The notes beneath the pieces were generated by a model. That model was not told the origin of the DNA and made no database searches. It worked only from the letters and a program-made list of their open reading frames with translations. From an uncultured Planctomycetaceae bacterium (GTDB taxonomy: Bacteria; Planctomycetota; Planctomycetia; Planctomycetales; Planctomycetaceae): a DNA stretch of 9,131 bases. The position numbers and the translations under genes were made by a program. Below, piece by piece: positions 5,048 through 9,131 of the stretch (positions within the stretch are counted from its first letter, which is position 1; the number at the start of each line of letters is the position of its first letter). The stretch covers positions 1-9,131 of the forward strand of contig CAIUHT010000004.1 of NCBI GenBank assembly GCA_903898975.1, given 5' to 3'.

Positions 5048-6436
5048 TTACGAGATCTCGTGCAGCGGCTCGTTCCCTTGATCGACCAGGTACTGCGGAA
5101 CTCCCGCCTGGTCGAAGACGCGAATGTTCTGGGCGTCGATCCCGGCCGATTTGTAGAGCGTGGCGAAGACTTCCTGGAAGCGGACCGGCCGCAACGTCGG
5201 ATGCTCGCCGTAACGGTTGGTCGAGCCAATCACCTGGCCCGTCCGCAGGCCACCCCCCGCCAGGATCGCGGTATTCGCCTGCGGCCAGTGATCGCGGCTG
5301 TTGTTGCCGTTGATCTTCGGCGTGCGACCGAACTCGCCCCACACCACCACCGCCACATCCCGATCGAGACCCCGCTCGTGCAGGTCCAGGATCAGTGCGG
5401 TCAGACCCTCGTCCAGCAGCGGGCATTCCTCCCGGCACTTCGGGTAGTTCATGCCATCCGGTCCGTGCCAGTCCCAGCGACTGTAGTTGAGCGACACGAA
5501 GCGGGCCCCCGCCTCGACCAGCCGGCGGGCGATGCAGAAGTTCTCGATCATCGGCGGAGCCCCGTCCCGCTGGAACTCCTCGCTGCTCTTGCCGTACCGG
5601 GCGACAATCCGCGGGTCTTCCTTCGAGAGGTCGAGGGCATCGACCAGTCGGGAGGTGGTCAGGATGCCCATCGCCTGCTGGGCGTAGACATCCATGCTTT
5701 CCATCACCCCCCGCGAGTCCGCTTGCCGACGGAACCGGTCCAGCGACTGCATCAACTGCGTGCGGTCCCGCAGCTTGTCCAGCGTCACTCCCTGCAGCAC
5801 CATGCTGTCCGAGGTGCTCCGCGCCTTCCGCCCCAGCAGGTTGAACGGGGCATGCGCCACACCCAGGAAGCCCCCGTCGCCCGGCTCGCCCCACGTGCGG
5901 TTCCCGGTCGTGTACATGAGGGCCAGGTGCGGCGGGATGGCGTCGTTGACCGGACCCTGCGTCTTCGAGACCCATGCCCCGGCGGCGGGCCAGCCTCCGG
6001 GAGGCACGCGGCCCCCCTTCTTGCGACCCGTCATGCACTGGTAGCCGTCATGCAGACCATCAGAGTCCGACAGCGACCGCACCACCACGAACTTGTCCAT
6101 CGCCTGGGCCATCTTCGGAAACATCTCCGAGACTTCAATCCCCGGGACATTCGTCTGGATGGTCGAAAAGTCGCCGCGAACTTCCCGCGGTGCTTCCGGT
6201 TTCGGGTCCCACATATCGAGGTGGGGGGGACCACCCGGCAGGTAGATGTTGATGATCGCCTTGTGCGACAAACCCTTCGAGACCGGCGTCTCCGCTGCCG
6301 AGGCGTCGGCGCGGAACAGGTCGGCCAGCGTCAGCCCCCCGAGCGCCATCCCGCCGATGGTCAAAAAATCACGCCGGGTCTGCCCCTGGCAATCGTGGGC
6401 CCGGGAAGCGGGTTGGCGACCAAGAATCGTCAGCAT
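5048..6436 (-). CDS. DUF1501 family protein, Tat-exported (alkaline-phosphatase-like fold)
   Basis: 462 residues, ATG 6436-6434 to TAA 5050-5048. GAGGAG (plus 6446-6451) lies nine bases before the ATG. The N-terminus is a Tat signal: twin arginines 21-22 in QTRRDFLTIGGMALGG, then a hydrophobic stretch, with cleavage probable near ASA-AE (about 48). Family features in order: INIYLPGGPPHLDMWDPKP (62-80), DGLHDGYQCMTGR (126-138), FVSLNYSRWDWHGPDGMNY (313-331), VVVWGEFGRTPKINGNNSRDHWP (split at 363-384), and GSTNRYGEHP (404-413). His and Asp residues in these blocks fit a metalloenzyme of the alkaline phosphatase/sulfatase superfamily; the substrate is unknown. DUF1501 genes in planctomycetes often pair with DUF1549/DUF1553 (cytochrome-associated) genes, but none is beside it here. 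Own promoter candidate at 6530-6558. Confidence 0.95.
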   Translation of the reverse strand: MLTILGRQPASRAHDCQGQTRRDFLTIGGMALGGLTLADLFRADASAAETPVSKGLSHKAIINIYLPGGPPHLDMWDPKPEAPREVRGDFSTIQTNVPGIEVSEMFPKMAQAMDKFVVVRSLSDSDGLHDGYQCMTGRKKGGRVPPGGWPAAGAWVSKTQGPVNDAIPPHLALMYTTGNRTWGEPGDGGFLGVAHAPFNLLGRKARSTSDSMVLQGVTLDKLRDRTQLMQSLDRFRRQADSRGVMESMDVYAQQAMGILTTSRLVDALDLSKEDPRIVARYGKSSEEFQRDGAPPMIENFCIARRLVEAGARFVSLNYSRWDWHGPDGMNYPKCREECPLLDEGLTALILDLHERGLDRDVAVVVWGEFGRTPKINGNNSRDHWPQANTAILAGGGLRTGQVIGSTNRYGEHPTLRPVRFQEVFATLYKSAGIDAQNIRVFDQAGVPQYLVDQGNEPLHEIS

Positions 6437-6529
6437 CGACAGGGACTCCTCAGCGAAAGAAGGCGACCCGCAAGCTCCGCATCACACCAGCCGCTTGGCC
6501 CGTGGACGGGAACAGCTCGCATCATCGGC

Positions 6530-6558
6530 AGTTTATTTGATCGGTCCCGGGGGGTCAA
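6530..6558 (-). promoter_or_regulatory. Sigma70-like promoter for the DUF1501 gene
   Basis: On the minus strand TTGACC (plus 6553-6558, five of six to consensus) and TAAACT (plus 6530-6535, four of six) are separated by exactly 17 bp. Transcription would start near plus 6523, leaving a leader of roughly 90 bases that contains the GAGGAG ribosome site. The A/T-rich -10 region stands out locally. Confidence 0.5.
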
Positions 6559-6584
6559 TTCCCCCAGCGATTGAATGGGAATTG
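6556..6584. promoter_or_regulatory. Inverted repeat over the DUF1501 -35 box (operator-like)
   Basis: CAATTCCC (6556-6563) and GGGAATTG (6577-6584) are perfect 8-bp arms 13 bp apart. Their centres are 21 bp apart, two helical turns, so both arms face the same side of DNA. One arm overlaps the -35 hexamer. That suits a dimeric regulator. The CCC of one arm can alternatively form a GGGGG/CCCCC hairpin (6550-6554 with 6561-6565). Confidence 0.45.
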
Positions 6585-6799
6585 GTGCGACGCAGGCGAA
6601 TCCCCCCTCCCGCCTCCCGCCAACCACTCCAGCCCAGGACGCCCACCCAGCGACCCCACTTCAGTATCCCACCGCGTCCCCCGGTTGTGGCACCGCATCG
6701 CCCGCCAGTCGAGGGGATTCCCGCCGGTCAACTCACGCCAAACCGCACCACCGACCACAGTTCGGCACAGTCCGCAGAACCCGCGCGACCGCGCCAGGT

Positions 6800-7966
6800 T
6801 TAGCGGTCCTCTTCGGCCTCGGGGGCGTCCCCAGCTCGTTTGCGCGGGGGACGGGCCTGGTTGGGAATCGGCAGTTCCACTGGCACCAGTGCGTTGTCGC
6901 GCCGGACCACCAGCCGGAGTGTCTCCCCTGGCTCCAGTCGCGCCAGTTCCTCCTTCAGCATCCGGATCGACTGGATCAACTGGTCATTCACGAACAGCAC
7001 CAGGTCGTTCGCCTGCAACCCCGCATCGGCCGCCGACGACCCCGACACCACCGTGTCGATGAACGCCGGGGTCCGGAAAATCACGTCCGGTACCAGCACC
7101 AGCCCAAAGTCAATTGGCAGGAAGCGGGGCGACTGCCCCGGCTGATCGAGCGGGTTCGACTTGGGGGTGAACTTGCCTGAGATCATGTCCTCGATCGGCT
7201 GCCGCAGTTCGCTCAGGGGAATCGCGTAGTTCATCCACGTGTTCGATTGGGCGTTCCGCAGTTCCTTGCCAATCATCCCCGCCAGATCCCCTTCGCGGGT
7301 CACCACCACGCCACCCCCCGAACCCGGGTTGTTCGTGATCGCGTCAATCACCAGCACCGGCCCGTTGTAGGCCGATTCGAACACCCCCCGGCGGGCGGTC
7401 AGCCGGGTCTGCGAAGCAATCACCCCGTGCATCACCGACACCGGTTCGTCTCCCGTCGCGACCTTGAACATGTTGCTGAACGACAGCACGCGAGCCCCAA
7501 CCGGGGGCGTGCGGGATTCACCCAGGTCGAAGAACGGAAGATCGTCGGCGTCGATCTTGAGCAGCGCCAGGTCAAGCTGCGGTTCGGCCCCAACCACCTT
7601 CCCCGCGAACCGCCGCCCGTCGTGCAACACCACCGTCACTTCCTGCTCGTCGAGCACATGGCTCCAGACCGTCGCGATGTGCCCCTGGGGCGACACCACA
7701 AATCCCGAGCTGTAGGCGAACAGGTTCTTCATCCGCCCCGCACCAAAGATCTTCACCACCCGCCGACTGGTCTGCTCGATCATCCGCTGCGCACGGGTCA
7801 GCGTTGGCGGGGCCGCCTCGCCGGGGGTCGCCTCCTCCGGGGCCGGTGCATTCTGCGCCCGGGCATCAGCGACAACCACACCGCAACCCCCCAGCACCGC
7901 CAGCCAGCAGGCCGCGCGAAACAGGCGAGGGAACAACAGCGAGCGACAAAATGCGGCGGACATCAT
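6800..7966 (-). CDS. Trypsin-like (HtrA/Deg-like) protein with C-terminal PDZ domain, exported
   Basis: 388 residues, ATG 7966-7964 (a second ATG follows at once) to TAA 6802-6800. It begins with a Sec signal: Arg15/Arg17, hydrophobic CWLAVLGGCGVVV and a likely cut after ADARA (37). LGGC (25-28) also resembles a lipobox, but the hydrophobic stretch continues past the Cys, favouring ordinary cleavage. Protease fold about 65-265: SSGFVVSPQGHIATVWSHVL with His103, then EPQLDLALLKID with Asp132, then IDAITNNPGSGGGVVV with Ser216. PDZ domain about 287-366 (FIDTVVSGSSAADAGLQAND). The usual GNSGG is replaced by PGSGG, so activity is uncertain. HtrA-type proteins degrade or hold misfolded envelope proteins; that role is inferred. 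It lies downstream of a related PDZ gene on the same strand; no Shine-Dalgarno or strong promoter was seen. Confidence 0.92.
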   Translation of the reverse strand: MMSAAFCRSLLFPRLFRAACWLAVLGGCGVVVADARAQNAPAPEEATPGEAAPPTLTRAQRMIEQTSRRVVKIFGAGRMKNLFAYSSGFVVSPQGHIATVWSHVLDEQEVTVVLHDGRRFAGKVVGAEPQLDLALLKIDADDLPFFDLGESRTPPVGARVLSFSNMFKVATGDEPVSVMHGVIASQTRLTARRGVFESAYNGPVLVIDAITNNPGSGGGVVVTREGDLAGMIGKELRNAQSNTWMNYAIPLSELRQPIEDMISGKFTPKSNPLDQPGQSPRFLPIDFGLVLVPDVIFRTPAFIDTVVSGSSAADAGLQANDLVLFVNDQLIQSIRMLKEELARLEPGETLRLVVRRDNALVPVELPIPNQARPPRKRAGDAPEAEEDR

Positions 7967-8111
7967 GGCAGGGCAGGGTCGGCTTTCGACAGGAATCCCA
8001 GTTGTCAGATCTCAGTCTCAATCAAGGACACACATGCGGCAGGCCCCCAGCAGCGAGGAGCAGTCGGCACGGCGGCGTTCAATCACTTAGAGCGGGCTTC
8101 TCGGCCCAGCG

Positions 8112-8127
8112 GCTTGCTGGCTTGCTG
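8112..8127. repeat. Tandem 8-bp repeat GCTTGCTG x2
   Basis: Two perfect head-to-tail copies of GCTTGCTG, followed by GC of a third, lie in the 208-bp spacer between the two PDZ genes, next to the 17-bp-period repeat. They probably arose by slippage. Confidence 0.6.
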
Positions 8128-8132
8128 GCGCA

Positions 8133-8164
8133 CCCCGCTGTGGGGAACGCCCCGCTGTGGGGAA
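8133..8164. repeat. Tandem palindromic repeat, 17-bp period, two copies
   Basis: CCCCGCTGTGGGGAA occurs perfectly at 8133-8147 and 8150-8164, separated by CG. Each copy folds into a small hairpin (CCCC, five-base loop, GGGG). The pair starts 11 bases past the stop codon of the upstream PDZ gene (8175), where REP-like elements or RNA-stabilising hairpins are often found. There is no T-run for intrinsic termination. Confidence 0.55.
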
Positions 8165-8174
8165 ACAGAATTGG

Positions 8175-9131
8175 CTATTGCGCGGCGAGTTGGGCTTCCC
8201 GCAACGCAAAGCGGCCATACTCGCGGTCGGCGTGACGCACCACCAACAGCCCCGGCAGCCGGGCCGCCCCGGTCTTCAGTTCCCCCTCAAACCGCAACTC
8301 GCAAGGGTCCACGTCGTCCCCCCGCTCGGTGTCGCAGCCAACCAGTTCACCCGTCTGCTTGCTGAACAGAAACCGCGTCCGCGCTGCGAACCGTTCCACG
8401 GCAATCACCTCGACCATCGGCCCTGTGCCGTCGAGCGGTTCACTCCCGGCGTAGTAGCACTCACTGAACCCCGCCGCACCATGCACCAGCAGCCACCGCA
8501 GGTGATGCAGCGCCAACAGCAGGCCCCCTGTGCCCGCTGGTTCGTCCTCGAGCGCCGCGTCGGCGTTGACCTCTTGCACGAAAGCCTGCTTCCCCTCGGC
8601 CAGCACCAGTCCCGCGACCGGGTCAGACAGCGTGAAGTCCGCCGGGGCATCCCCCGCCACCAGCAGTCCCTTCAGCTTCCAGCTCCCCTTGAACTCCTTG
8701 AAGTCGCCCCAGCTGGCCAGCTTCGCCAGCACCCGGTCCCGCTCCAGCTGGTTGAAGTGATAGTTCGCAAAGCCGGGCCGCTCGACCAGGAACTTCGCCA
8801 ACTCGGCAGGAGGTTTGGGCTTGGGCTTCTGCGGCGGACGCTGAGCCTTCGGCGCCGGCTTCCCCTTCTTCTGGTCGTCGGGGCCTGGCTGCTCGGGAGG
8901 CTTCTCTGGCGGTTGAGGCGTCAGTTCCGACTGCCGGTGCAGTCCCCGCAGCCGCACCACAATCTCGTTCTTCTTCCCTTCCCGCCGATACACCAGCGGC
9001 AGCTTCCACCCCTTCGGAAAGATCCCCAGCACATTCTTGAACTGGTTCACGGTCGAGACCCGCCGCCCCGCCAGCCGCGTGATCTCGTCCCCCAGTTCCA
9101 GCCCGCGCCGCTCCGCGTCGCTGCTGATCAG
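8175..9131 (-). CDS. PDZ-domain protein, probably trypsin-like serine protease family, C-terminal part (5' end outside window)
   Basis: The minus strand is open from the right edge to TAG 8177-8175, giving 318 residues without the true start. A GTG at 9050 is in frame, but coding clearly extends past it. Residues 1-64 are a PDZ domain: AERRGLELGDEITRLAGRRV, then STVNQFKNVLGIFPKGWKLP and a closing strand, NEIVVRL. A Pro/Lys/Gln-rich linker follows (about 70-110, e.g. KGKPAPKAQRPPQKPKPK). Then comes a C-terminal domain of about 200 residues with PGFANYHFNQLERDRVLAKL, FKGSWKLKGLL, LRWLLVHGAAGFSECYYAG and FLFSKQTGELVGCDTERG. I believe this layout recurs in planctomycete trypsin-like/PDZ proteins, so a protease domain probably lies off-window; that is inference. 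It precedes another PDZ protease-like gene on the same strand, a likely duplicated pair. Confidence 0.88.
   Translation of the reverse strand: MISSDAERRGLELGDEITRLAGRRVSTVNQFKNVLGIFPKGWKLPLVYRREGKKNEIVVRLRGLHRQSELTPQPPEKPPEQPGPDDQKKGKPAPKAQRPPQKPKPKPPAELAKFLVERPGFANYHFNQLERDRVLAKLASWGDFKEFKGSWKLKGLLVAGDAPADFTLSDPVAGLVLAEGKQAFVQEVNADAALEDEPAGTGGLLLALHHLRWLLVHGAAGFSECYYAGSEPLDGTGPMVEVIAVERFAARTRFLFSKQTGELVGCDTERGDDVDPCELRFEGELKTGAARLPGLLVVRHADREYGRFALREAQLAAQ

Larger units (their letters stand above)
6437..6799. other. 363-bp intergenic region upstream of the DUF1501 gene
   Basis: It holds the DUF1501 ribosome site, promoter candidate and inverted repeat (6530-6584). The rest (about 6590-6799) is C-rich on the plus strand without a convincing gene. 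A short GCGC/GCGC hairpin at 6783-6794, five bases past the protease-like gene's stop, could help end that transcript but lacks a T-run. Confidence 0.5.

Noticed and set aside
4847..6574. 575-codon plus-strand open frame
   Set aside because: It lies antisense to the DUF1501 gene and its flanks. It has biased Arg/His/Pro/Gln composition and no motif; long antisense frames are usual in GC-rich genes.
7880..7892. Lipobox-like LGGC in the protease-like protein
   Set aside because: The hydrophobic core continues beyond the Cys and a good A-x-A site follows, so standard cleavage is more likely.
7247..8365. 372-codon plus-strand open frame
   Set aside because: Antisense to the protease-like and second PDZ genes, with low-complexity His/Pro/Arg composition.

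Overview
The window looks like chromosomal DNA of a planctomycete (Planctomycetota, probably Planctomycetales). It is GC-rich. It carries a Tat-exported DUF1501 protein beginning in the usual planctomycete style (a short MLTxLGR-like N-terminus, then RRDFL), a large YkgJ-type cysteine-cluster protein, an Ala/Pro/Lys-rich lipoprotein, and two consecutive genes for exported PDZ-containing protease-family proteins. Shine-Dalgarno sites are present at some starts and absent at others. I see no rRNA, tRNA, CRISPR array, insertion sequence or prophage gene. Phylum assignment is inference from gene families.

Layout from left to right. (1) 1-228, minus: N-terminal 76 codons of a KpsF/GutQ-type sugar-phosphate isomerase, cut by the window edge. 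(2) 229-807: no convincing protein, but a run of stem-loops, including a plus-strand intrinsic terminator (476-505) that competes with an upstream hairpin. (3) 808-1029, plus: a small one-helix membrane protein. (4) 1120-1551, minus: a small lipoprotein. (5) 1552-2046: a divergent regulatory region with a G-quadruplex-type tract, a good sigma70-like promoter (TATAAT at 1933-1938), a tiny ORF with two Trp codons in a row and a leader hairpin. (6) 2047-3364, plus: a TPR protein and a purine nucleoside phosphorylase (PNP), closely spaced. (7) 3365-3544: convergent spacer with a strong hairpin. (8) 3545-4813, minus: YkgJ-family protein. (9) 5048-6436, minus: DUF1501 protein with its own promoter candidate and an operator-like inverted repeat. 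(10) 6800-7966, minus: trypsin-like/PDZ protein with an altered serine motif. (11) 8175-9131, minus: C-terminal part of a second PDZ protein that runs off the right edge; two tandem short repeats separate it from (10).

How the genes fit together. The TPR and PNP genes probably form one transcript from the 1933 promoter, linking nucleoside salvage to a small scaffold-like protein. The lipoprotein, the DUF1501 protein and the two PDZ proteins all have export signals or look exported, so much of the window concerns the cell envelope. The isomerase fits the same theme if it serves Kdo/lipopolysaccharide synthesis. I find no clearly new multi-gene system. The points most worth checking are the attenuator-like RNA at 370-505, the Asn-to-Asp change in the PNP base pocket, the non-canonical serine motif of the protease-like protein, and the two-turn inverted repeat over the DUF1501 -35 box.
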